A model generated the notes under the pieces. It worked only from the letters and a program-made list of their open reading frames with translations. It did not search any database and was not told where the DNA came from. The translations under genes and the position numbers were made by a program. From Gammaproteobacteria bacterium (GTDB lineage Bacteria; Pseudomonadota; Gammaproteobacteria; DSM-16500): a stretch of 7,069 nucleotides of DNA. Shown here in pieces: positions 1 to 6,892 of this stretch; within the stretch, counting starts at the first letter, position 1; each line of letters begins with the position of its first letter. The DNA lies in contig JAJONP010000103.1 in assembly GCA_021323555.1 (NCBI GenBank), positions 1 to 7,069 on the forward strand, written 5' to 3'.

Positions 1-1
1 T

Positions 2-70
2 TTAATGATTTTTATCGGTGTTCTGCTTTACTTTAAGAAAGCGAGCAAGGAAGAGAAAGAGTTCGGGTGA
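2..70 (+). CDS. C-terminal tail of a membrane protein (partial, 5' end outside window)
   Basis: The frame starting at base 2 is open to a TGA stop at 68-70 and gives 22 residues. A short hydrophobic run (LMIFIGVLLYF) is followed by a charged tail (KKASKEEKEFG). This is the pattern of a last transmembrane helix with a basic then acidic cytoplasmic end, as in many transporters. Too little is visible to name a family. The gene runs towards the minus-strand defence block, so the two transcription units converge on the spacer at 71-372. The frame could also be open by chance, because only 23 codons are visible; the hydrophobic-then-charged composition is the main support. Confidence 0.45.
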   Translation, partial: LMIFIGVLLYFKKASKEEKEFG

Positions 71-176
71 TTCTTTTTTCTTTTTGTGTTTTCAATATAT
101 CCGATTTTAAAGATTTAGGGTGTATAACGAAGGATTGTGCCAAACAATACATTGCTATCCTAAAGATTTGTTAAAA

Positions 177-208
177 CACAAAAGCCACTTTGTAAGTGGC
201 TGGTTTTT
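177..208. terminator. Bidirectional intrinsic terminator
   Basis: A perfect 8-bp stem (183-190 AGCCACTT with 194-201 AAGTGGCT) closes a 3-nt TGT loop. On the plus strand it is followed after two G by TTTTT (204-208). On the minus strand it is followed by TTTTGTGTTTT. It can therefore stop the plus-strand gene ending at 70 and read-through from the minus-strand block ending at 373. Its position between convergent genes fits this. Confidence 0.7.
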
Positions 209-230
209 GAGAATAAGTGGTAAAGTTTTA

Positions 231-326
231 TCCGTTAGGGATTGAACGTATATCCTTTTTATAGCAAGGAGATGAGCGAAAGGATAAAAAGATAGAAGAG
301 AAAGCCCGTCCCGATAGGGAACGGCC
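231..326 (+). ncRNA. Structured intergenic element, possibly a flavobacterial structured RNA
   Basis: Two stems are visible. TATCCTTT (251-258) pairs perfectly with AAAGGATA (279-286) around a 20-nt loop. CCGT-CCC (306-312) pairs with GGG-A-ACGG (317-324) around a GATA loop, with one bulged A at 320. The 5' part (231-248) can also pair CGTT (233-236) with AACG (245-248). From memory, elements with this order (a TCCGTTAGGGATTGAA-like start, a CCTTT/AAAGG stem, an AAAGCCCG-like end) recur between genes in flavobacteria, and the Flavo-1 RNA family is one candidate name; I cannot test that here. The strand is a guess. Read on the minus strand, the second stem is followed by a T/C-rich run, so it may simply be a terminator for the defence block. 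Confidence 0.3.
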
Positions 327-371
327 ATAAAATTTATGAAATCAATAATCCGATGGAGCTACGCTAAGATG

Positions 372-387
372 CCTAGAGAGATCTAGG
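372..387. repeat. Short inverted repeat across a stop codon
   Basis: CCTAGA (372-377) and TCTAGG (382-387) form perfect 6-bp arms around GAGA. The repeat covers the last codons and TAG stop (373-375) of the HEPN-like gene. It could form a small 3'-end hairpin in the mRNA. There is no T-run after it, so it is not a classic terminator, and it may be fortuitous. Confidence 0.35.
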
Positions 388-1236
388 TTTATTTACTGTT
401 AACTGAAATATTGCCGCTTTTAGTACCTGCCAGCAAATTCTTGCTGTATGTTCATCAGGATTAAATCTCGCACTTACTTGTTCGTAGGGATGAATATAGT
501 TTCTAAAATCTCTAAGGCTATGACTAAATTTTTTTACATCTTCTTTTATTAAACCTACATCATGAGCGGTATCAATGAAATTACTTAATGTCCATTCATG
601 GTGTGGTTTAACCTTACCTTCTTTATCTTTAGGAGATGTATTTGATTGATTAAATTCTTTCGGATGTTTTGATGCTATTCCCAAAAGAATTCCTTCTAGC
701 GAACTTCCTGATAAAAAAATGACGGACATTGGTGCTCTAATAGTTATACATTTTTTTATTTCTTCCAAGCGAATATTTAATGTTTCTGTAATTACACTAT
801 CTAAGCCAAGTTTATCTAATACTACTTCGTTAAATTCATTTTTTAAAAAGTCGTCTTCTTTTATTTCAACTTTTGTTTCAAAATTTATTTTGCCAGCTTT
901 TTCAAAAGTAATGTCTTTATCTTTTCGAACAACTTTCCATCCATCAAAGGCCAGGTATTCATTAAATTCTGAAAGGTGTTTATCTAAATCAGGAAAGCGT
1001 CCTATAAAATTGACTGGAGCGAAAACTTTTTTAATGCATTTATCAAGTTCAGCCGTACCATTGATTTTTGAAAGTTTTTCGTCAGTGTAAACCCACCTTG
1101 ATGGAAAACCTTGGCCATATACATCGTTTGAACCTAATTCATTGAAAAATTTCACGAGAGCGGGACCTTTTCTATATTCAGTTTCTTCGTTAATTAACAA
1201 ACGTAGCTTTTCTAAAGTTTTTTGCTGTATAACCAT
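373..1236 (-). CDS. HEPN / abortive-infection-like protein, candidate RNase effector
   Basis: The protein has 287 residues. The C-terminal half (about 155-280) is helical, with a helix around SGSSLEGILLGIA (176-188) and then the motif RDFRNYIHP (242-250). R242 and H249 fit the R-x(4-6)-H signature of HEPN domains, with R245-N246 in between. Such folds occur in abortive-infection C-terminal domains, toxin RNases and DUF4145-like proteins. The N-terminal part (about 20-115) contains a conserved-looking block ending in LSEFNEYLAFDGWKVV (88-103), like the small domain that precedes HEPN in AbiJ-type proteins; that comparison is from memory. Its ATG overlaps the stop of the upstream methyltransferase by one base (TAATG), so translation is probably coupled. 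It is the last gene of the block and ends in TAG. No signal peptide or membrane segment is seen, so it should be cytoplasmic. RNase activity is inferred; it could instead be a non-catalytic HEPN regulator. Confidence 0.7.
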   Translation of the reverse strand: MVIQQKTLEKLRLLINEETEYRKGPALVKFFNELGSNDVYGQGFPSRWVYTDEKLSKINGTAELDKCIKKVFAPVNFIGRFPDLDKHLSEFNEYLAFDGWKVVRKDKDITFEKAGKINFETKVEIKEDDFLKNEFNEVVLDKLGLDSVITETLNIRLEEIKKCITIRAPMSVIFLSGSSLEGILLGIASKHPKEFNQSNTSPKDKEGKVKPHHEWTLSNFIDTAHDVGLIKEDVKKFSHSLRDFRNYIHPYEQVSARFNPDEHTARICWQVLKAAIFQLTVNKPRSL

Positions 1237-4200
1237 TAGCCCATCACTTTTTTAACTAGTTTGTCGATCTCTTTTAGCTCTGTTGTTATATGTTTTTTTA
1301 TGTCTACTCTTATTTTACCTAGGTGAATAGCAGACAGTCCTTTTTCTGGTGGAGTGTTTTTAAGATAAAGTGCTGCCTTCTCATGAGCTATTCTACTCAA
1401 TTCTGCTAATTGCATATGAATTTTATTTTCAATATCAAACTTAGGATAGAAAATATCTAATATTTTTTTATGTACATCTCGTGCACCAAACAGACCTTTT
1501 GTTTGAAAGTCTTTCATCATTTCGTTTGGAGCGGTTGCATTAAGTATAGATGTTAGATAATATGCCTCCTCAATAACATTTGTATAAAAAACATAACCTT
1601 TACTTTCAACTATAAATTCTAAATCTAGGTCTTTACGCTTTACTATAGTTGCATTCGCATTTTTAGCTGATGCATTATAAATAACTAGATAGTCAGCATT
1701 AAGATTTTGCTCTGTAATTTTATTTTGCCAATTCAAGTAGTTTTCACTGCTCATTGAGCTGTTTTTTTCCGTTTTATGTATTTTCCAAATATTTTCTACA
1801 TCACTAAACCACTTAGATGCCTTTAGAAAACCTTTTTTCATTAAATCTACATGACTATATAACTTAATGTTCTTCTTATTATCTATTATAATAGGTAATA
1901 CTACTAAATCAGGTTTATAGAGTGCAAAAGGTAAAATACTTTTTGAAAGTGCGGTCCTAAATAGAAATTTTGCCTCAATTTTACCATTAAAATCAATTCC
2001 TTTCCAGGGTTTTTTTGCATCAGGCTTAACGCTTTCGGACGTTGAAATATTAAGTATTCGGTCTTCGTCCCAGTCTTTTGGAGTTTCTTGATTTAACTCA
2101 ATAAAATAAAAATTACGAGGAACTATTGTTGCTCCTTGCTTAAAAAGTTTTTTATATGGATTTATTTTAATCGAAGATTTTACTTTTGAGTTTGTAAATG
2201 CTGTCGATTTACCTTGTTTTGAATAAAACCATTTTACTTCTTCTTCATTAAGTTTAGTCTTTGCTGTTTCTAAATTGCAATTGTGTGCTGGCAATGATCC
2301 AGATAAGCTTAAACCGTCTAATCCAGAAACAGGAAGTGAATTCGGTTTACCAGCAGGAGAGTTTACCGCAAATAGTACGCCGCTTGGAATTCTAAATAGA
2401 GGGGAAGTACCTTGTAAATCCCAAATAGAAGTTAATTTGAATCCTTTACTTCTCCCTCTGCGGGTATTATCATGTTGATTAGCATTAAAAAAACTGCGCG
2501 GTAAAACAAAGGCTAATTTTCCATTTTCTTTCAAGAAATAACTACTACAGTATGCTAAGAAAACGGCAGCTATTTCTAAGTGGGGATAATCTGCCACCTT
2601 CTCAGGTTTTACATCATATTTTGTCGCTAATTGATTTAGTACGTTTTGATATTCTTCATTTTTCACGCTACTTATAGTGAACCATGGTGGATTACCCACT
2701 ATATAGTTAAATTTACCAGATAAAAAATATGGTTTATAAAGGTTTTGAACTATAAATTTCCAAATACTGTCTCTGCCATCTTCTTTAACTTTCTTTAAAC
2801 CAGTATAAATTTTATAAAAACTTTCAACTATTTGAGAACTTAACCCACCTGTTTTATAATGTTGTCGCAAAATCGCTTCAAAAACAGTTAGTGTTTCAGT
2901 CTTTTTATTTTGTGTCTGTTCAGCTAAATTTTCACATACTTCCAATGCCTCGTCAAATAACCTTACATCTTCAAAAACTTGGGTATTAAGCTTGTATTTA
3001 TCTTTGTCAATATGCATTGTAAATTCCCCACCAAACAGTGTTTGTACACCTTCCGGGGCTAACAGTGTATTTGCTAATATAATATTAAGATGTACAGGCT
3101 TTTTTGAATTAGTAATTGACTTACCCAAACTGATCAACATTGTTGTTTTAGCAATTTGAACACTTAAGGGATGAATATCTATACCATAGATGCAGTTATT
3201 TAATTCTTCGGAAGTTATTTTTGGATTAAGTTTTTTTAAACGATGCATGGATGCCCTTAGAAAAGAGCCACTACCGCAACTTGGATCAAGAATTCTATCA
3301 GTAGATTTAAAGTCAAATTCATTTACAATTCTCTCACATAACCAATCAGGCGTATAGTATTCACCTAAGCTATGTCTTGTGTCTAAATCAATCAAATCTT
3401 GATATACGCCTTTTAATATGTCCTCATCGACATCGTTAAAGTCAAATGTTGAAAGTTCCTGAGTAATTAATCGGAACGTTTTTTTTAGTTTTTGGAAATA
3501 TAAATCTTTGTGCACCCAATGAAAAAAATCATTATCTACAAAATTTTGAATGTGATATTTGTTGAAGATACTGCCGTCCAGAATAGTCTTCATTTCGTTA
3601 TCATCAACATAATCGTCATTACTTAAAACTTCATATCCTAGCACTTTAGCTAAAACACTTAAGTAAGTATGAATTACAAAAGAGTTGTCGCTATCGTCAA
3701 ATGAACCATAGGCAATACTTAAAAACTTACGCCATTGCTCATAAGAGACCTGCACCTCACCAAACTTTTTTGCTTCTTGGAAAACAATTGAGATCTGGCG
3801 ATAGCATTCGATGAAAGTTTGACTCTTATAACCAAAAGCTTCTTCAATACGTTTTAAAGTTGCTTTTTGTTTTTCTTCTTTGAAAAGAAACCTATCGATC
3901 CAATAATAAAAATCTTCGGCGTTTTTTTCTGTTAAAGTAAAGGACGACTCCTTTACTTCATTTAAAATTAACTCGTGTTCTTGAAGTGTATTAAGTTTAT
4001 CTAACTGGCTAACATCTGGAACAACAATTTTCCAATTAATTAAATCGGAGACGATTAATGTATAATTATACCCTTTGCCAGAATTAATTTCACCGAGTAA
4101 ATATCCTGCTAACTGTTCTTTTGCATGATTAAAAGAGGTTTTTAAATCATTCTCAAATTCTATTATAATGTTATTATACAGAGTATCTGCGCTACCCCTG

Positions 4201-4403
4201 TGTATTTTGTTATTTCTAGGAATATTTACTATTGCCCTTTCTGCACCAGAGCTAATTGCATCTATAATTTTTTCTATATCTTTTTCGCCAGAGTAAAGAC
4301 GGTGTAACAAATCCTTAAAAAGTTCTTTTTTAGGCAACTCTTTGTTAGCCTTTTGAATCTTATGTAAATAGTCAATTATTAACTCTGATTTGGTTCTCGA
4401 CAT
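1236..4403 (-). CDS. N6-adenine DNA methyltransferase with N-terminal nuclease-like domain (type IIG-like restriction-modification)
   Basis: The protein has 1055 residues, a size usual for type IIG or PglX-like enzymes. Methyltransferase motifs appear in order: GEYYTP (347-352, motif X region), DPSCGSGSFL (373-382, SAM-binding motif I), GIDIHPLSVQIA (407-418, motif II) and NPPW (571-574, catalytic motif IV). This is the layout of gamma-class adenine methylases, which transfer a methyl group from SAM to adenine N6. The N-terminal region (about 60-125) looks like a PD-(D/E)XK nuclease: D73, then IIIEFEND with E82-x-E84, then Q97-x3-Y101 on the next helix. E-x-E replaces the usual E-x-K. The C-terminal third (about 640-1000) is the expected target-recognition part, with a typical TKGLFGARDVHKKILDI block (968-984). 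If the nuclease domain is active, one protein both modifies and cuts. The start has an A-rich leader (AAAAATTTAAA before ATG) and lies 30 nt after the previous gene; its stop overlaps the next start. Alternatives are an orphan methyltransferase or a diverged BREX PglX; no other BREX gene is present. Confidence 0.85.
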   Translation of the reverse strand: MSRTKSELIIDYLHKIQKANKELPKKELFKDLLHRLYSGEKDIEKIIDAISSGAERAIVNIPRNNKIHRGSADTLYNNIIIEFENDLKTSFNHAKEQLAGYLLGEINSGKGYNYTLIVSDLINWKIVVPDVSQLDKLNTLQEHELILNEVKESSFTLTEKNAEDFYYWIDRFLFKEEKQKATLKRIEEAFGYKSQTFIECYRQISIVFQEAKKFGEVQVSYEQWRKFLSIAYGSFDDSDNSFVIHTYLSVLAKVLGYEVLSNDDYVDDNEMKTILDGSIFNKYHIQNFVDNDFFHWVHKDLYFQKLKKTFRLITQELSTFDFNDVDEDILKGVYQDLIDLDTRHSLGEYYTPDWLCERIVNEFDFKSTDRILDPSCGSGSFLRASMHRLKKLNPKITSEELNNCIYGIDIHPLSVQIAKTTMLISLGKSITNSKKPVHLNIILANTLLAPEGVQTLFGGEFTMHIDKDKYKLNTQVFEDVRLFDEALEVCENLAEQTQNKKTETLTVFEAILRQHYKTGGLSSQIVESFYKIYTGLKKVKEDGRDSIWKFIVQNLYKPYFLSGKFNYIVGNPPWFTISSVKNEEYQNVLNQLATKYDVKPEKVADYPHLEIAAVFLAYCSSYFLKENGKLAFVLPRSFFNANQHDNTRRGRSKGFKLTSIWDLQGTSPLFRIPSGVLFAVNSPAGKPNSLPVSGLDGLSLSGSLPAHNCNLETAKTKLNEEEVKWFYSKQGKSTAFTNSKVKSSIKINPYKKLFKQGATIVPRNFYFIELNQETPKDWDEDRILNISTSESVKPDAKKPWKGIDFNGKIEAKFLFRTALSKSILPFALYKPDLVVLPIIIDNKKNIKLYSHVDLMKKGFLKASKWFSDVENIWKIHKTEKNSSMSSENYLNWQNKITEQNLNADYLVIYNASAKNANATIVKRKDLDLEFIVESKGYVFYTNVIEEAYYLTSILNATAPNEMMKDFQTKGLFGARDVHKKILDIFYPKFDIENKIHMQLAELSRIAHEKAALYLKNTPPEKGLSAIHLGKIRVDIKKHITTELKEIDKLVKKVMG

Positions 4404-4433
4404 TTTAAATTTTTCTATGTAAAATATGTTTTA

Positions 4434-5609
4434 TTAGGAAGATTGTACTAATTCTTCCGCTTTAATTTTAAAGGTTTCGTATACATTAAATTTAGTTTTT
4501 TCGAAATAATCTAAAATCTTCGATTGATAAAAATTCTTTTTAGCGTCTTTACAACCTTTGTCAAAAACTAATGAATTTACCCGTATTTCTAATTCAGACC
4601 ACACGTCCTGATTTTTAGAAAAACCATTAAACGTAAATAGAATCGAACAGTTACCGGAAACGTTTAAGTGAGTGAATTTGTATTTAGCTTCTATACCTGA
4701 GAAATATAGAAATTTGTGATTTGTTTTTTCCTGAACGAAAAATGAATTAAAAAGATCTTTCCCTTTTAATTTTATTTGCTCAATTTTTTCTTGCAAGAAC
4801 CCAAGTTTATCAGGCATTTGAGAGCTTCTATCAGGACTTAATTCAATGTCAGTAATATCTTTTAATTCAAGTAAGTCGGAGTTTTTAACGTCTGCCATTA
4901 TTTTTTGTAAGAACAAAATTCTATTTTCATTAGAAAAATCGTTAAACAATATTTTTCTTGGTTCCACCTCCTGGCTTATTATATTTTGATCCTTTAAATG
5001 CTTTTCAAATGACTTTGAAAACTCTTTACACACATCTCTTGTTTCCGTTGAAGTGATTTTTTCAGTAACCTTTATGAGTATCTTGTCGCCTTCTACAATT
5101 TTTTCAATTATTACTGACCCTTCGTGTTTTGTTTTATTCGTTGCCCAATCTTTAGTTAAATTATCTCTTGTTGTCGTGAAAGGCATTTCAATTTTATTTG
5201 GGTTCTTATTTTCAGATAAGTGAAAATTTGGTTGCCCATCAACAGAATAATTCATTCTTGTATTCTCTTTGTGGATAAGAGTATTTAAATCTAAACTATC
5301 CGGTAGAAGGGAGATTAGATCCACGTGTTCCATTTTTTCTTTTGGAATTTCTAATGTGAATGAACTAGTTTTAATATTGTCCTCTTTGGTATTTTGCTTT
5401 TCCCTTAAAGTCTCAAATTCTTGTGGGCTTAACAAAAGAGACATTAATACAGGAATGCTGGTTTCTTTATCTGAATAATTTAAAAAAATACCACGTTGCC
5501 TTAGTGTCCGCTTTAATTCAAAAGCAGATATATATGATTGGCTCACAAGTTCCCTTAATGAATTGCCGTAGGGTAAAAATGATTCAATATCAGGTAATTC
5601 GTTTGCCAT
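4434..5609 (-). CDS. gapS4b: GapS4b-like anti-phage protein
   Basis: The protein has 391 residues. The N-terminal 80 or so residues hold the block I associate with the GAPS4b N-terminal domain: LPYGNSLREL (12-21), SQSYIS (23-28), RQRGIFL (37-43) and LLSPQEFETLREKQNTKED (59-77). The rest is polar, mixed alpha/beta and lysine-rich, with no motif I can assign. No membrane segment or signal peptide is visible. It starts 2 nt after the stop of the GapS4a-like gene, so the two are surely co-translated, which matches the two-gene architecture of GAPS4. The gene ends in two tandem TAA codons (minus strand, 4436 to 4431). The family call rests on recalled sequence pattern plus gene pairing, not on a search. 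The biochemical role is not known to me; a sensor or regulatory partner of the nuclease is an inference. Confidence 0.7.
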   Translation of the reverse strand: MANELPDIESFLPYGNSLRELVSQSYISAFELKRTLRQRGIFLNYSDKETSIPVLMSLLLSPQEFETLREKQNTKEDNIKTSSFTLEIPKEKMEHVDLISLLPDSLDLNTLIHKENTRMNYSVDGQPNFHLSENKNPNKIEMPFTTTRDNLTKDWATNKTKHEGSVIIEKIVEGDKILIKVTEKITSTETRDVCKEFSKSFEKHLKDQNIISQEVEPRKILFNDFSNENRILFLQKIMADVKNSDLLELKDITDIELSPDRSSQMPDKLGFLQEKIEQIKLKGKDLFNSFFVQEKTNHKFLYFSGIEAKYKFTHLNVSGNCSILFTFNGFSKNQDVWSELEIRVNSLVFDKGCKDAKKNFYQSKILDYFEKTKFNVYETFKIKAEELVQSS

Positions 5610-5611
5610 AA

Positions 5612-6544
5612 TTATAATTGGTTAGTGAAATTTGTTTTATAAGATTCAATTGATATTTTAGAAGAAAAGCTATTGTCATTGAATGTTCCTAAAACCTTGT
5701 TTGCTATCTGTTCATGTGAAAGCTTATTGAAATCAGGAAACGCCAAAATTGTTTTATTTGTTAACGTATTAAGCTTTTGAGCCAAGCCAATTAATCTTTT
5801 TAAATTAATTTCATTGAAATTATCGTTCAAAGCAATAAATAAAACGACCTCTTGATTTGTTTTTTCTATGCGTAAAGGAAGAACCGGGGAATTAAAATAT
5901 TGAACAGGTAAAGTTTTTCCTGTATTTAATGTGTCTGATGGATTTACGACTAATCCAGAATCATGGTAAACAAAATCAATATTTGATGAGATGGTTTTGG
6001 CATAAGCCATTGCCTCAAATATAAAACTAAGGCGATTGTTATCTATAACAAATACTTTTTCAAATTCTAAATCAGTGAAGGTTGAATCACTTATTTTGGA
6101 TACTATATCTGTATATATATCTTCTTGTTTGTTTGATAGAAAGAATAATACTCCGGTTTCTTTACAAGTTCCTATGCCTTTTCCGTTAAAAGAAGCGATA
6201 CATTCGTTTCTCTTACTTGACTTTTTAAAACATTCTAAAGTATGGGCCAGATCAGTAAAATAATTCTTAAAATCTCCTTTTGGATCGCTTTTATATCCGT
6301 TAGCAGTAAATTTAGAAGAGACAACTAACATTTCTAATGTGTCTTTTTGGAGCATACATTTATATGTAGCAAGAAAGTCAATGCCATGTGTAGTTCTTGG
6401 GCTATCTTTCTTTAATTCGTGTTTTTTCGGATAAACACAGTTGAGGACTATGCCTTCTTCTGGGTTATATCCAACTAGTTTTAGGAACTGTGAAACTATT
6501 ACTTCGCCTCTTTCTCCAACCATTTTAGACCATTCTCCCGCCAT
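5612..6544 (-). CDS. gapS4a: GapS4a-like PD-(D/E)XK nuclease
   Basis: The protein has 310 residues and opens with MAGEWSKMVGERGEVIVSQF, which resembles the GAPS4 PD-(D/E)XK nuclease domain as I recall it. The nuclease-like core runs from about residue 8 to 130: a first helix with E11 and E14, a THGIDFL strand with D56, then EMLVVSSK with K78. In a textbook PD-(D/E)XK site the residue two before the lysine is acidic; here it is S76, so either this family uses another acid (E71 is near) or the site is altered. The C-terminal half (about 135-310) contains alternating strands and helices without a motif I recognise. It is the first gene of the block, with a promoter candidate about 65 nt upstream. 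The ATG at 6544 is preferred because the conserved GEWSK start follows directly and the upstream sequence is A/T-rich leader. Cutting of nucleic acid during phage infection is the expected role, inferred from family. Confidence 0.75.
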   Translation of the reverse strand: MAGEWSKMVGERGEVIVSQFLKLVGYNPEEGIVLNCVYPKKHELKKDSPRTTHGIDFLATYKCMLQKDTLEMLVVSSKFTANGYKSDPKGDFKNYFTDLAHTLECFKKSSKRNECIASFNGKGIGTCKETGVLFFLSNKQEDIYTDIVSKISDSTFTDLEFEKVFVIDNNRLSFIFEAMAYAKTISSNIDFVYHDSGLVVNPSDTLNTGKTLPVQYFNSPVLPLRIEKTNQEVVLFIALNDNFNEINLKRLIGLAQKLNTLTNKTILAFPDFNKLSHEQIANKVLGTFNDNSFSSKISIESYKTNFTNQL

Positions 6545-6601
6545 ATCATATAATTATTTGTTAGTAAAGTATAAAAATAAGGAAGTTCTCATTTTTTAGA
6601 G

Positions 6602-6642
6602 GTTTATTCACAGGTATTAATAAACTACTTTCTAACAATACC
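6602..6642. promoter_or_regulatory. Nested dyads over the promoter, operator candidate
   Basis: GTTTATT (6602-6608) and AATAAAC (6619-6625) are perfect inverted arms around 10 nt that contain the whole candidate -7 element. A second dyad pairs GGTATT (6613-6618) with AATACC (6637-6642), reaching the -33 element. CACAGG (6609-6614) also has a perfect partner CCTGTG at 6648-6653. A dimeric repressor bound at either dyad would block RNA polymerase. No regulator gene is visible in the window. Confidence 0.3.
6609..6639 (-). promoter_or_regulatory. Candidate Bacteroidota-type promoter for the defence block
   Basis: On the minus strand, ATTG (6636-6639) is followed after exactly 19 nt by TACCTGTG (6609-6616). 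The Bacteroidota primary sigma factor consensus is TTTG, about 19 nt, TAnnTTTG, so the match is 3 of 4 and, for the -7 element, 5 of 6 fixed positions. Transcription would begin near 6602, giving a leader of roughly 58 nt before the GapS4a-like ATG at 6544. A second, poorer candidate for the -7 element is TATTTTTA (6572-6579), which lacks a matching upstream element. Confidence 0.4.
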
Positions 6643-6727
6643 GAACGCCTGTGGCTATGCGCCTCTGACTGAGCGGAGCGAGATGCGCAAACCTGTGCTG
6701 AAAGCACGCCTTATTGTTTAAGGCAGG

Positions 6728-6779
6728 AATTTAGCTTATTTGGTTTTGTCGGGTACCGCAAAAACAAATGTGCTAAATT
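6728..6779. repeat. 52-nt imperfect inverted repeat (long hairpin)
   Basis: The arms pair in blocks: AATTTAGC (6728-6735) with GCTAAATT (6772-6779), ATTTG (6738-6742) with CAAAT (6765-6769), TTTTG (6744-6748) with CAAAA (6759-6763), and CGG (6750-6752) with CCG (6756-6758) around a GTA loop. That is 21 base pairs interrupted by a 2-nt internal mismatch, a single mismatch and one bulged T. A hairpin of this length with regularly spaced small interruptions could be a structured RNA, a recombination site used in single-stranded form, or a remnant of a small mobile element. Confidence 0.6.
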
Positions 6780-6789
6780 GGGGATAGCC

Positions 6790-6810
6790 AAAACAGGTTT
6801 GGAAAACCTG
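6790..6810 (-). terminator. Weak terminator-like hairpin
   Basis: CAGGTTT (6794-6800) and AAACCTG (6804-6810) form a perfect 7-bp stem with a 3-nt GGA loop. On the minus strand it is followed by a short TTTT run (6793-6790). It might stop minus-strand transcription arriving from beyond the right edge and so insulate the defence promoter. The T-run is short, so this is uncertain. Confidence 0.35.
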
Positions 6811-6892
6811 AAAAAGAGGGGAGGAAAGTAGAAACTAAAAACTGTTGCAAGTTCCCTAAACTGTTTCTATGGCAACCATGTTCTTGGTCGGC

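Larger units (their letters stand above)
71..372. other. Convergent intergenic spacer
   Basis: I see no credible gene here on either strand. The first part (71-176) is plain A/T-rich sequence. It is followed by a strong hairpin at 183-201 and a structured element at 231-326. The remainder (327-371) shows nothing recognisable. The spacer sits between the end of the plus-strand membrane-protein gene and the end of the minus-strand defence block, so termination in both directions is its expected role. Confidence 0.6.

Noticed and set aside
231..260. CRISPR repeat suggested by GGGATTGAA
   Set aside because: The motif resembles the end of some CRISPR repeats, but it occurs once here, with no regular spacing of further copies and no cas genes.
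2275..2478. Plus-strand open frame opposite the methyltransferase target-recognition region
   Set aside because: It lies wholly inside a well-supported gene on the other strand, and its protein shows no domain-like pattern. The same holds for the other plus-strand frames at 719-1090, 5269-5611 and 6036-6263.
1236..4403. BREX or DISARM system based on the large methyltransferase
   Set aside because: No PglZ, BrxC, BrxL, DrmA or DrmB homologue is present, and the gene arrangement does not match either system. A stand-alone type IIG-like enzyme explains the motifs better.
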